NCBI GenBank assembly: GCA_964503685.1
Contig: CAZDAW010000014.1
Span: 1-49,002 of the forward strand
DNA from: CAZDAW01 sp964503685
Lineage (GTDB): Bacteria > Chloroflexota > Anaerolineae > Anaerolineales > Anaerolineaceae
Direction of reading: 5' to 3'
Length of the DNA stretch: 49,002 bases
Shown: piece by piece, positions 32,878-41,381 of the stretch
Layout of the letters: the number at the start of each line of letters is the position of its first letter
How positions within the stretch are numbered: the stretch's first letter is position 1
Position numbers and translations under genes: made by a program
The notes under the pieces: model-generated
What the model saw: only the letters and a program-made list of their open reading frames with translations
What the model was told of the DNA's origin: nothing
Databases searched by the model: none

Positions 32878-33822
32878 ATGGATGAACATACTCAATTGAT
32901 TAACCTTAATGCGGCCAGTAAAGAAGAAATTTCTACTATTCCAGGAATTGGCCCCTTTCTTGCTGAACGGATTATTGCCGGCCGGCCATTTCAAGTTCCA
33001 GAAGATGTTCGAAAAGTTAATGGAATTGGCCCTTCGTTATTCGAAAAAATCAAACCCTATATCACTCTTTCATCACCCATTAATACACTGGCCATTGATG
33101 AATTCGCAATTACTGATGAACAACATTCAGATATTGTCTCGCAAGAATATGTAGATGTATCAAGTCAGTCTCAAACTGGGACTGACGAATCATTCGCAGA
33201 GCAATTACCAAAATCACAACAAGAACAATCCTTGCTCACCATTCCAGAAATTTCTATAGGGGATAAAATTGATCAAGAACCATTACCAGAACAACAAACG
33301 GTAGCGCAGCCACCAGATCAAGAAGGGGAACAACATATCCCTCCACCAGTTACCCCGATAAAAAAGAAGCATGAAGAAGCAGAAAAAACTTTCCCCAGAT
33401 CCTCAACATCAACAGTTATTACTGCCGCGGCGGTCACAATTCTGCTCTCTATTTTGTTGAATTTGATGCTCTTTGGTTTAATCAATGGCGGCCTGCAGTA
33501 TACCAAAAAGAGCCAATTCAACCAAATTTCAAATCAGGTCGAAATGATTGATAGCGAAATCACCGCTATTCAACAAGACCTGACTGGCCTGAGGAGTCGG
33601 CTTGACACTTTGGAAAGCCTTAGCGGTAGAATGAAATCCGTTGAAACAAATGTCGAGGCATTGAGATCTCAAATTGAGACGGATAAATCCAGAGTGGAAC
33701 AACTTCAAGGAGAGGTGACCACATTGCAAAATCAAATTGCTGATCTAGAAAAGAATAAAACGGTTGTCGAGAAGTTTCTGCAAGGTTTACGAGATCTTCT
33801 CAACACCACCCTGCAACCTTAA
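32878..33822 (+). CDS. Membrane protein with N-terminal helix-hairpin-helix domain and external coiled coil
   Basis: 314 residues. Residues 8-63 carry two HhH motifs (IPGIGPFLAERII and VNGIGPSLFEKIKPYI) as in ComEA-like DNA-binding domains. An acidic, Gln-rich linker (70-165) ends in a basic patch (IKKKHEEAEKTFPRSS). A single membrane helix follows at about 178-203. Beyond it is a heptad coiled coil (210-300; MIDSEITAIQQDLTGLRSRLDTLESL). The basic patch before the helix predicts HhH inside the cell and coiled coil outside, the opposite of ComEA. First of three adjacent genes of similar build; their TM-plus-coiled-coil plan suggests subunits of one assembly. Function unknown. Confidence 0.8.
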   Translation: MDEHTQLINLNAASKEEISTIPGIGPFLAERIIAGRPFQVPEDVRKVNGIGPSLFEKIKPYITLSSPINTLAIDEFAITDEQHSDIVSQEYVDVSSQSQTGTDESFAEQLPKSQQEQSLLTIPEISIGDKIDQEPLPEQQTVAQPPDQEGEQHIPPPVTPIKKKHEEAEKTFPRSSTSTVITAAAVTILLSILLNLMLFGLINGGLQYTKKSQFNQISNQVEMIDSEITAIQQDLTGLRSRLDTLESLSGRMKSVETNVEALRSQIETDKSRVEQLQGEVTTLQNQIADLEKNKTVVEKFLQGLRDLLNTTLQP

Positions 33823-33833
33823 TGAGGTGTTAT

Positions 33834-34778
33834 ATGACTGAAGAAGATAATTCACCGAATCTCAGTTTTGGTGAAAAATTATCTGGAGCAATAAAATCAA
33901 TATTTCGTTTTTTGCTGCGTATAGTTATTGCTATATTATTCGGCATCTTGCTTGGAGGAGGGATATATTTTGGCCTGTTGCAGCGTGAGTTTGAAAACGC
34001 GAATCAGATTCAACTGGGTCAATTAGATGAAATTAAAGAACAACAAAATCTGGTAAATCAGAAAACAAGTCAAAGATTAGAATCAATAGAGTCTCGACTC
34101 AACTTACTGGAAAACCAAAATACTGCCGATCGCGAGAAGTTATCAGAACTTCAGACGAGAATTAATGAACTTGAAAAAACACTCCAGGATCAAAATATTT
34201 CCTTAAAGCAACTAGATGAATTACAGGCAAGAATAAGCAATCTCGATAAAGAGATTGACGAAAACCAACAAGTAATCAGTAAAATTCAAGAAGAACTTCA
34301 AAGCAGCGATACACCTATAGCAGCCATGCGCCACGATTTAATCATCCTCAAAGCCATGGAACTACTGACTCGCGGACGAATCTTCCTCACACAAAACAAC
34401 TTCGGCCTCGCCAGCCAGGACATTCAATCAGCGCGGAATATTCTGGCCGATCTTTATCCTCAAGTACCAGACTACCAACAAACCAGTATTGCCTCAACCA
34501 TCGCACGGCTTGATCAAGTTTTGAGCAATTTACCGAACTATCCCGTCCTGGCAACCGATGATCTTGAGATTGCCTGGCAATTATTAGTGAATGGATTACC
34601 AATAGAACCGAACATAGAAAAAAGCGAGACACCATCCTTGCTTACTCCACCTCCTGCTTCATCTGCGCCCGGTATTTCAGGAACGCCTACGCCGCCAACA
34701 TCAACTGACAGTACCCCAACAAAAATAGCTCCCGGTGTTACACCTCTTAGCTTTACGCCAACAGCTATTACCCAATAA
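33834..34778 (+). CDS. Single-pass coiled-coil membrane protein (second of cluster)
   Basis: 314 residues from ATG 33834, chosen for GAGGTG just upstream; ATG 33822 overlaps the previous stop. A short acidic cytoplasmic tail, a membrane helix (about 22-46, FRFLLRIVIAILFGILLGGGIYFGL broken by charged flanks), then a long coiled coil (about 50-160, LESIESRLNLLENQ, LSELQTRINELEKTLQ). A helical domain follows (about 165-255: LLTRGRIFLTQNNFGLASQDIQSA) and the tail is Thr/Pro-rich. The helical domain resembles the end of the next gene's product. Overall plan recalls HemX-like proteins, but no enzyme domain is present. Confidence 0.8.
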   Translation: MTEEDNSPNLSFGEKLSGAIKSIFRFLLRIVIAILFGILLGGGIYFGLLQREFENANQIQLGQLDEIKEQQNLVNQKTSQRLESIESRLNLLENQNTADREKLSELQTRINELEKTLQDQNISLKQLDELQARISNLDKEIDENQQVISKIQEELQSSDTPIAAMRHDLIILKAMELLTRGRIFLTQNNFGLASQDIQSARNILADLYPQVPDYQQTSIASTIARLDQVLSNLPNYPVLATDDLEIAWQLLVNGLPIEPNIEKSETPSLLTPPPASSAPGISGTPTPPTSTDSTPTKIAPGVTPLSFTPTAITQ

Positions 34779-34801
34779 TCAATTAATATTACGGAGTTAT
34801 T

Positions 34802-35416
34802 ATGGAAAATGAATCGCCCAGTCCTATTAATAACGAACAAGAAAATAAATCCACTCCAGAATTCTCTGGGGATATTAAACCACCCAGTCGGGTTGGTAAT
34901 TTTTTTCGGCGGCTACTTCGTTGGCTTGTTGGGGCCGTCATAATTTTCGCATTAGGGGTAGGCGTTACCTACTTTGTCCTCTACCTGCCTGTAAAACAAG
35001 AGTACGCTCAAGCTCAAATAAAACTGGAACAAATCCCTGAATTAGAATCCTCACTTGAAGCAACAACAAATGATCTACGAAGTTGTAAAGAACAAAGAGA
35101 TGAGGCTATCAAGAAAATAGAAAACACAAACTTGCAAACGAATTTACTTACCATCCTGGCAGATATCAATCGAGCAAACTTTGCGTTACTTAAGGAAGAT
35201 TTACCCAGGGCGAGAGCAATTCTTATGGGTACAACCAGCAAAATGAAAGGGCTCTCCACTGAAATTGCAAAACAAAACGACAAACTAGCGAAAGAAATTA
35301 ATCAATTGCTAATCGATGCCATACGCGATTTAGATTCTAATCCGGACAAAACGCAAGCGTCACTTGATCAACTATCCAACACATTATTAGAATTACAGAA
35401 TAATCTAAGCCAGTGA
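34802..35416 (+). CDS. Single-pass coiled-coil membrane protein (third of cluster)
   Basis: 204 residues. Cytoplasmic tail of about 38 residues with a basic end (FFRRLLRWL), membrane helix (about 42-63), coiled coil (about 68-108) and a helical domain (110-204) with NRANFALLKEDLPRARAILMG. That piece lines up with RGRIFLTQNNFGLASQDIQSARNIL in the preceding protein, suggesting shared ancestry. It starts 23 bases after that gene, with ACGGAG upstream of the ATG. It is last in the cluster before a strong terminator. No known family recognised. Confidence 0.78.
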   Translation: MENESPSPINNEQENKSTPEFSGDIKPPSRVGNFFRRLLRWLVGAVIIFALGVGVTYFVLYLPVKQEYAQAQIKLEQIPELESSLEATTNDLRSCKEQRDEAIKKIENTNLQTNLLTILADINRANFALLKEDLPRARAILMGTTSKMKGLSTEIAKQNDKLAKEINQLLIDAIRDLDSNPDKTQASLDQLSNTLLELQNNLSQ

Positions 35417-35423
35417 TCTTTAA

Positions 35424-35466
35424 TTAAAAAAAGAGCGGCATCATTTGCTATGCCGCTCTTTTTTAA
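35424..35466. terminator. Bidirectional terminator between coiled-coil cluster and eRF1-like gene
   Basis: Stem AAGAGCGGCAT / ATGCCGCTCTT (35431-35460) with an 8-nt loop, A-run on the left and T-run on the right, so it serves both converging transcripts. Confidence 0.93.
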
Positions 35467-35475
35467 TTTGAAAAT

Positions 35476-36576
35476 TTAATAGCGTAACAATGCGCCCACT
35501 TTACCTGCATTATCCAGTTCTAAATTATTATGGATTACCTCAACATCTCCACCGCTTTGCATTACCTGACGAATAGCCAATTCTACAGCGTCATTAATGC
35601 TTTCAAAGGTATCACCGCAATATGGACATTTGTCCAATTTCTGAGCAATCAGAACACCACAACGCTTACATTTATACCCAGAATCATGATATCCTGAACT
35701 GATTAATAAAGTCTGTATCCGTCCATCATGAAGAGCCTTTAGTGTATCTTCTAAACCAATAACACCCCCAGTATTCTTTGCTGCTGCTGTAATTGTCGAT
35801 TCCACCAAACGTCTCTCTTTGTTACGTTCTGCCTTGTCTAACACATCCATTGTACGCGCCAGTACATCGGTATGGCTTGCAGTCATTTGCATCGAAAAAG
35901 TTCCAACAATAAGACTTTGCCAGGTTTTAGGCAATAGGGCTTTGAAAAGAGATACATTATCATCTGTGCCGCCAATTAAAACTCGTCTGACATGATTCTC
36001 CTCAAAGAAATGGGAAGCAAATTCTGCAACTTCTTTCATGTTTCGCCCAATAGTCTCTTCTGTATAGCGGGTTTGTCCAGCAATGCCGCCTCGGCGACCA
36101 GGAAATGTGGAAGCGCCGCCGCGTTTTATTCGTTTTATCTCTTCACCTAATATTCCTTCTTGTTCCATCAATTCACCAAGATGAAATAAAAACACGCGTC
36201 CCCCTTGACTATCCACCAATACAACACCATAGGCGCCATACGCATCGAGTAAATCTACTAGCGGTTTAACATAAGGACGATCACTGGTTAGTGCAAGGTC
36301 AGGAACCGGTACAGCTAAAGGATATGCTCGAAAGAAATTTTCTGCCGCACAGGAAAAAACAGAAACTCCACGTCCTGACCAATCATACTCGTGATCAAAA
36401 TAACGGAGGACAGCCATTTCATCTCGATTTACATTTAAATCTTTAAGCAAACTGCGCAGTCGTAATTTATAAGCGCTGGCATTACCCATCGAAGGTTCCG
36501 TGTTTAGGTAAATACTTAGTAGCGGAGATTTGGCAGAATAGCTTAATAGCTCATGTAAATCATTATCAGTTAACAT
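35476..36576 (-). CDS. eRF1-like protein (baeRF/Vms1-type) with C-terminal zinc ribbon
   Basis: 366 residues. Central and C-terminal parts resemble eRF1 domains 2 and 3, as in the bacterial/archaeal baeRF families and Vms1/ANKZF1: GVVLVDSQGGRVFLF, HFFEENHVRRVLIGGTDDNVSLF and TITAAAKNTGGVIGLEDTLKAL. The loop GRRGGIAGQTRYTEE (residues 160-174) is where eRF1 has its GGQ motif; here GG163-164 is followed by Q168. A zinc ribbon is inserted near the end (C303, C306, C317, C320). A role in releasing peptides from stalled ribosomes or tRNA is inferred. Start ATG 36576 has AAGGAGG. It follows the DnaJ gene, fitting a protein-quality-control pair. Confidence 0.8.
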   Translation of the reverse strand: MLTDNDLHELLSYSAKSPLLSIYLNTEPSMGNASAYKLRLRSLLKDLNVNRDEMAVLRYFDHEYDWSGRGVSVFSCAAENFFRAYPLAVPVPDLALTSDRPYVKPLVDLLDAYGAYGVVLVDSQGGRVFLFHLGELMEQEGILGEEIKRIKRGGASTFPGRRGGIAGQTRYTEETIGRNMKEVAEFASHFFEENHVRRVLIGGTDDNVSLFKALLPKTWQSLIVGTFSMQMTASHTDVLARTMDVLDKAERNKERRLVESTITAAAKNTGGVIGLEDTLKALHDGRIQTLLISSGYHDSGYKCKRCGVLIAQKLDKCPYCGDTFESINDAVELAIRQVMQSGGDVEVIHNNLELDNAGKVGALLRY

Positions 36577-36679
36577 AATTCCTCCTTTTCAAGACATTAA
36601 ACCAAAAGTGGAACCAGTTTTCTGGGCATGGGTAATATCCACACCGCAAACGAACTAATCTAAAGATTTACCTCCTTCT

Positions 36680-37615
36680 CTATTTTGATTTTTTTAATTT
36701 TGCCAATTCTTCAAAGAGATTTCTCTCCCGGGTTGTTAATTGTCGAGGGATATTAATTTTCACCCGTACATATAAGTTGCCATGAACTTCCGGCTTTTTC
36801 AATTGTGGCATACCTCTTCCAGCAAGACGAAATGTTTGCCCCGGTTGAGTACCAGGCGGGATTTTCAGAAGTACGTCTCCGGCAAGAGTCGGAATATTGA
36901 CTTCACCACCCAGGACCGCCGTATATAAATCCAATGTAACATCTGAATATAAATCATCACCATCGCGTTCAAAACGAGAATCTGGCAGCACCTCAACCAC
37001 CAAATATAGGTCTCCCCTTTCACCATTTGGCGAAGCAGCGCCCGCCCCTCGAACTCGAATTTTAGTACCTGTACGTGCGCCAGCCGGAATCTTACCTTCC
37101 AAGCGTGTATTATCTTTTTGCAATTGAATTACTTTCCCATTGTAGGCATCTTGTAAACTGATTGTGATTTTTTGCTCCTGCGAGGTTGGCATAGAAGTAC
37201 GCCGTGAATAATGTCTTGACTCACCGCCTGCTCCCGCCATGCTGCCAAAAATCGCTCTAAAAAATTCGGAAAAACCACCACCAAACAAATCGCCAAAATC
37301 GCCTACATCCACACGAACATTGCCCCCTTGTGACGATGCAAACCATTCATCCCAATTGAATCCACCTGGCGTTCCACCAGATTTTTGGTAACGAGAATAT
37401 GACTCTCCTAGTTGATCATAGCGAGACCGTTTTTGGGGGTCGCTTAAAACCTGGTAAGCCTCATTTATTTCCTTAAATTTTTCTTCTGCTTCTTTATTAC
37501 CCGGGTTACGATCTGGGTGATATTTTAACGCGAGCTTCCGATAAACCTTTTTTATATCGTCTATTTTTGCATCACGCTCAACCCCTAGTATTTTGTAATA
37601 ATCCTTATATTCCAT
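36680..37615 (-). CDS. CbpA-type DnaJ chaperone
   Basis: 311 residues. J domain (1-70) with HPD at 33-35, a Gly/Phe-rich stretch (about 75-130) and then the two substrate-binding beta domains directly, without the cysteine-rich zinc region of DnaJ; this is the class II/CbpA form. It would recruit DnaK. The eRF1-like gene lies about 100 bases downstream on the same strand. Start ATG 37615; a GGAG is visible somewhat far upstream. Confidence 0.93.
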   Translation of the reverse strand: MEYKDYYKILGVERDAKIDDIKKVYRKLALKYHPDRNPGNKEAEEKFKEINEAYQVLSDPQKRSRYDQLGESYSRYQKSGGTPGGFNWDEWFASSQGGNVRVDVGDFGDLFGGGFSEFFRAIFGSMAGAGGESRHYSRRTSMPTSQEQKITISLQDAYNGKVIQLQKDNTRLEGKIPAGARTGTKIRVRGAGAASPNGERGDLYLVVEVLPDSRFERDGDDLYSDVTLDLYTAVLGGEVNIPTLAGDVLLKIPPGTQPGQTFRLAGRGMPQLKKPEVHGNLYVRVKINIPRQLTTRERNLFEELAKLKKSK

Positions 37616-37641
37616 ATCGTAAGATAACTCCGTTACTTATG

Positions 37642-37671
37642 ATTGTATGCGCACTCTCTTACGAAAGTCAA
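37642..37671 (-). promoter_or_regulatory. Promoter of the DnaJ / eRF1-like transcript
   Basis: Minus strand TTGACT (37666-37671), 18-nt spacer, TACAAT (37642-37647). No complete CIRCE element is present, so HrcA control is not supported. Confidence 0.65.
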
Positions 37672-37761
37672 GCGATTCCAAAAAAATATACGAATTTCTA
37701 ATTTGCCATGGTTGGCTGTTCAAGTCAGCCTCGCTCTTGTTTCCATTTTTTTAATTAACCG

Positions 37762-37770
37762 TGCTATTAT
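37762..37770 (+). promoter_or_regulatory. Extended -10 promoter of the sensor gene pair (leaderless)
   Basis: TGC-TATTAT ends 6 nt before ATG 37777; no Shine-Dalgarno sequence. Confidence 0.6.
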
Positions 37771-37776
37771 TTAATT

Positions 37777-39495
37777 ATGTCTAGAAAACGAGAAAAAATC
37801 CTTATTGCAGATAACGATCCATTTATTAGCGATTTGATTAGCAAGCAGGCTTTGATGCCATTAGGATATGAAACCTTGGTTGTACAAGATGCAACAAGCG
37901 CCATACAACAAGCTATTCAATACTCTCCAGACGTTATTGTTGCCAGATTAGCTCTCCCAGGACTAAGTGGAAAAGATTTGCTCGTTGCATTATCCTCTCA
38001 ACATATTGATACACCGGTAATCGTAATCGCTGAGCAAGGGATGGAAAATGACGTCATACAGGCATTTCGCCTGGGCGCTTATGATTATCTACGTACTCCC
38101 GTCCGCGAAGCAGAAGTCGTTGCCGCAGTTGAACGAGCGCTCAAGCAAGTTGGCGATCGTAAAGAGCGACAGATGCTGGCGCGTAAACTTCAACAGAGCA
38201 ATCAGGAACTCGAACATCACGTTCGCGACCTGACCACCTTAAATTCGATTGGAAAAGCCGTAACATCAATAACTGATCAGCGTACGCTATTCGAGAAAGT
38301 CGTCGAGGGCGCAATCTCAATCACCGAAGCAGATGCTGGTTGGTTTTTATTACGAGATGAAAGCAATAACACATTTAAACTGGTAGCCTATAAGAACTTG
38401 CCCAATTCTTTTTCAAAAAATTTTGATAAACCATGGGATGATGGGCTCAGTAATGTTGTTGCATTATCAGGCGAAACACTGGCTATTGAAGGGGAACCAT
38501 TAACTCGATTTAAAATCTCTTCTCTCGGAAAATCCGCATTACTAATCCCAATTAAAATTCAAAAAGAAGTTATCGGCCTCATAACTGTTATTCGAAAACA
38601 ACAATCTTCCTTTAACAAAAATGATCAAACTTTATTAGAGGCAGTAGCTGATTATGTATCCATTTCCCTGGTAAATGCACGTCTGTTCAATGCTTTAGAA
38701 GAAAGAGCTAAACACCTGCAAACCATAGCCGAAACGGCCGTATCCGGCGACAAAGCGAATCAGGAATTTTTACAAACCTTAAGTAGAGATTTATTAGCAC
38801 CACTTGAGGTAGCAAAATCTTATGTGGATATGCTCTTGCTCGGCGATATGGGAAAACTATATTCGAAACAGGAAGATGCTTTACAAACCATAGCTGATAA
38901 GTTGAATGGAACAATAACTCTTGTTGAACAAGCAATTACTTCATTCCATCAGTCTTTTAAACCTAAACGGTTAATCACAATCAACTTAAATGATAAAGCG
39001 CGTCAGACCATTTCCCGTTTTCGGCGTATTGCCCATCTGAACAGCCTGACCCTTATCCCAAAATTAGCGGACAAACCTGTACTGGCATACGCAGATGCAG
39101 CGCAAATTGATCAAGTATTCGACGGATTAATCTCGAATGCCATAAAATTTTGTGCCCAAGAAGGGAAAATTACCATTTCAATCGATGAAACTCCAGATAA
39201 CATGGCGCATATTGCAGTAGAAAACACAGGCGCTGGTATTGATGAGCAATATTTACCACATCTATTCGAACCCGGTTTTCGCGCAAACACAAATATGCCA
39301 ATCCGTTTCGGTGGGCCCGGAATTGAGTTAAGTGCGATTTATGAAATTATTACTTCCCACGGGGGGAAAATATGGACGGAAAATAATCCGGGAAAAAGCA
39401 TTACGTTTCACTTCACGCTTCAATCTGCTGCGCGCCAGGATGAAGAAGATACCTGGACACCAATTCGCACAAGGAAAGATGATCGCGCCGAATGA
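37777..39495 (+). CDS. Degenerate receiver-GAF-histidine kinase protein (probable pseudokinase)
   Basis: 572 residues: receiver-like domain (7-122), coiled link, GAF domain (150-300), dimerisation helices (325-390) and HATPase-like domain (about 435-550). The phosphorylation residues are lost. In the receiver, R57 stands where the acceptor Asp should be, A85 replaces Thr and T107 replaces the Lys (YLRTPV). In the kinase H-box, the usual SHELRTPL reads SRDLLAPL, so R337 replaces His. In the ATP site, N454 of the N-box is kept, but the G1 Asp is N483 (VENTGAGI) and the G2 box is weak (GGPGIEL). Yet the frame is intact and the fold looks sound, so it is probably a regulatory subunit, not a decayed gene. 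It overlaps the next kinase gene by four bases (ATGA). Confidence 0.85.
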   Translation: MSRKREKILIADNDPFISDLISKQALMPLGYETLVVQDATSAIQQAIQYSPDVIVARLALPGLSGKDLLVALSSQHIDTPVIVIAEQGMENDVIQAFRLGAYDYLRTPVREAEVVAAVERALKQVGDRKERQMLARKLQQSNQELEHHVRDLTTLNSIGKAVTSITDQRTLFEKVVEGAISITEADAGWFLLRDESNNTFKLVAYKNLPNSFSKNFDKPWDDGLSNVVALSGETLAIEGEPLTRFKISSLGKSALLIPIKIQKEVIGLITVIRKQQSSFNKNDQTLLEAVADYVSISLVNARLFNALEERAKHLQTIAETAVSGDKANQEFLQTLSRDLLAPLEVAKSYVDMLLLGDMGKLYSKQEDALQTIADKLNGTITLVEQAITSFHQSFKPKRLITINLNDKARQTISRFRRIAHLNSLTLIPKLADKPVLAYADAAQIDQVFDGLISNAIKFCAQEGKITISIDETPDNMAHIAVENTGAGIDEQYLPHLFEPGFRANTNMPIRFGGPGIELSAIYEIITSHGGKIWTENNPGKSITFHFTLQSAARQDEEDTWTPIRTRKDDRAE

Positions 39496-41381
39496 GTTCC
39501 ATAGATATTCTTATCATCACCTCAAATACCGGGGTAGGTCATTCGCTAGAAAGGATACTGACCCAATCAGGTTATAGCACCACCATCGCCAGTGACATAT
39601 CAGAGATTGATCAATTAATTAATCAACTCTCGCCTTCTTTACTCATTCTCGATGTCATTAATTCGCCTGAAATATCATTAGCTACGGCTCAAAAGATTAC
39701 TGTCGAGCAGCCGCTATTACCTCTTATCCTTTATGTAAAGAGAGATTCTATCGAGTCGATTATACAAACTTTCCCAACAGGGTTGATCGATTATACAACA
39801 TCTCCAATCAGGAAAAAGAATATCATTGAAATCGTCAAACGCTGGTATGCTGTGAGAATGCGGTTTTCCTACCAGGAAAAAACCCTTGCCGAACTCCAAC
39901 AAAAGCTTAACGAATTGGAAATACTATCAGAATTGGGTCGATCGATTACAGCATCGCTTGAATCCGATAATATTTTAGCTTCGTTGGTTGATACAGCTGT
40001 AAAACTCACCAACGCAGAAGAAGGCAGCCTTCTTCTGTTAGACGAATTTACTGGCGAGCTATTTATGAGGGCTGCTCGAAATTTTCTGGACGATTTTGTT
40101 CATACATTTCGATTACCTATCCAAGACACCCTGGCGGGCGCTGTAATTCAAACTGGGCAGCCACTTTATGTGGACGAAAATATGCCCCAAAAAATTAAAA
40201 CGTCTTACCTGGTGCACTCATTATTGTATGTCCCACTAAAATTACACGGGAAAGTTATCGGCGTTTTGGGCGTTGATAATAGACAAAGCAGAACTCGTTT
40301 CACAAAACATCATGAAAAATTATTATCAACAATAGCCGATTATGCCGTTATTGCAATTCAAAACTCACAACTCTACATGCATACTGAAAAAGAACGCAGG
40401 AAATTAGAGACAATATTAACCCAAGTGCAAGACGGCGTCATTGTCCTTGATGGTGATCAAAAAGTCTTATGGATGAATAAAGCTGCTATCCAAATATTTA
40501 ATATTAGCGAAACTGATGTCGTTGGGAAACCAATTTTGCAGATAATTAACCAACCAATAATTAGCTTTCTAATAAAAAGTGAAACGACAAATTCCGGCGA
40601 AATCACCACCGAGAATGAGCAAATTTTTTCAGTCCAACTTACCCGAATTCCCGAAATCGGTTTAGTGATTACCCTTCATGATATCACCCACCTGAAGAAA
40701 TTGGACCGAATGAAGAGCGACTTTGTGTCTACGGTTTCACATGATCTCCGATCACCGCTTACCGCTATTCTTGGCTATACGGATCTACTTGAAAGAGCCG
40801 GACCAATAAATGCACAACAGCGTGAATTTATTCGTCGGGTCGGCGCAAGTGTTCAAAATATCTCGACTTTAATCAATGATCTCCTCAATCTCAGCCGTAT
40901 TGAAGCCGGCTACGATTCATTAAAAGAAGAATTAATGATTAATCAAATCATTAATTCTTCTTTGGAGGATTTAAAAGAAAAGATCATCAGCAAAAATCAA
41001 GTACTGGTTATGGATTTATCGGTTGATCTTCCGCCATTGCTGGGGAATCCGATGCAATTAAGGCAGATGATAGACAATTTGGCCGAAAACGCAATTAAAT
41101 ATACGCCGCAAGGAGGAAAGATACAAATAAACACCCACTTTGAAAGCGGACAAATTATTATAAAAGTAATTGATAACGGTCCGGGTATTCCCGCAATAGA
41201 TATACCTTATATATTTGATAAATTTTTTCGAGCCAGTAATATTGGATCAGAAACTCCCGGTACCGGCCTGGGGCTATCCATAGTCAAATCAATCGTCGAT
41301 AACCACCAGGGAAGAATTTGGGTCGACTCGAAAATTAATAAAGGCGCTACTTTCACCATTGTTTTTCCATGTGTTGAATAA
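39492..41381 (+). CDS. Receiver-like/GAF/PAS histidine kinase (intact kinase core)
   Basis: 629 residues. A receiver-like N-terminus (1-120) keeps an Asp at the acceptor position (D54 in LLILDV) but lacks the acidic pair and the Lys. A GAF domain spans about 140-295 and a PAS domain about 303-400 (DGVIVLDGDQKVLWMNKAA). HisKA has a normal H-box (VSHDLRSPL, H417). The HATPase is complete: N533, D561 in VIDNGPGI and GTGLGLSIV at 590-598. No membrane segment, so it is cytoplasmic. Translationally coupled to the degenerate kinase before it, with which it may form heterodimers. No response regulator with an output domain is adjacent. Confidence 0.9.
   Translation: MSSIDILIITSNTGVGHSLERILTQSGYSTTIASDISEIDQLINQLSPSLLILDVINSPEISLATAQKITVEQPLLPLILYVKRDSIESIIQTFPTGLIDYTTSPIRKKNIIEIVKRWYAVRMRFSYQEKTLAELQQKLNELEILSELGRSITASLESDNILASLVDTAVKLTNAEEGSLLLLDEFTGELFMRAARNFLDDFVHTFRLPIQDTLAGAVIQTGQPLYVDENMPQKIKTSYLVHSLLYVPLKLHGKVIGVLGVDNRQSRTRFTKHHEKLLSTIADYAVIAIQNSQLYMHTEKERRKLETILTQVQDGVIVLDGDQKVLWMNKAAIQIFNISETDVVGKPILQIINQPIISFLIKSETTNSGEITTENEQIFSVQLTRIPEIGLVITLHDITHLKKLDRMKSDFVSTVSHDLRSPLTAILGYTDLLERAGPINAQQREFIRRVGASVQNISTLINDLLNLSRIEAGYDSLKEELMINQIINSSLEDLKEKIISKNQVLVMDLSVDLPPLLGNPMQLRQMIDNLAENAIKYTPQGGKIQINTHFESGQIIIKVIDNGPGIPAIDIPYIFDKFFRASNIGSETPGTGLGLSIVKSIVDNHQGRIWVDSKINKGATFTIVFPCVE

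Noticed and set aside
36655..36680. Orphan Shine-Dalgarno (AAGGAGGT) after the DnaJ gene suggesting a small gene
   Set aside because: No ATG, GTG or TTG at a usable distance opens a frame; it is probably chance.
37616..37680. CIRCE element (HrcA site) before the DnaJ gene
   Set aside because: Only a GCACTC half site is present; the GAGTGC partner at the required distance is absent.
37777..39495. Pseudogene call for the degenerate kinase
   Set aside because: The frame is full length, coupled to the next gene, and the fold pattern is retained; loss is confined to phosphotransfer residues, which fits a pseudokinase better than decay.
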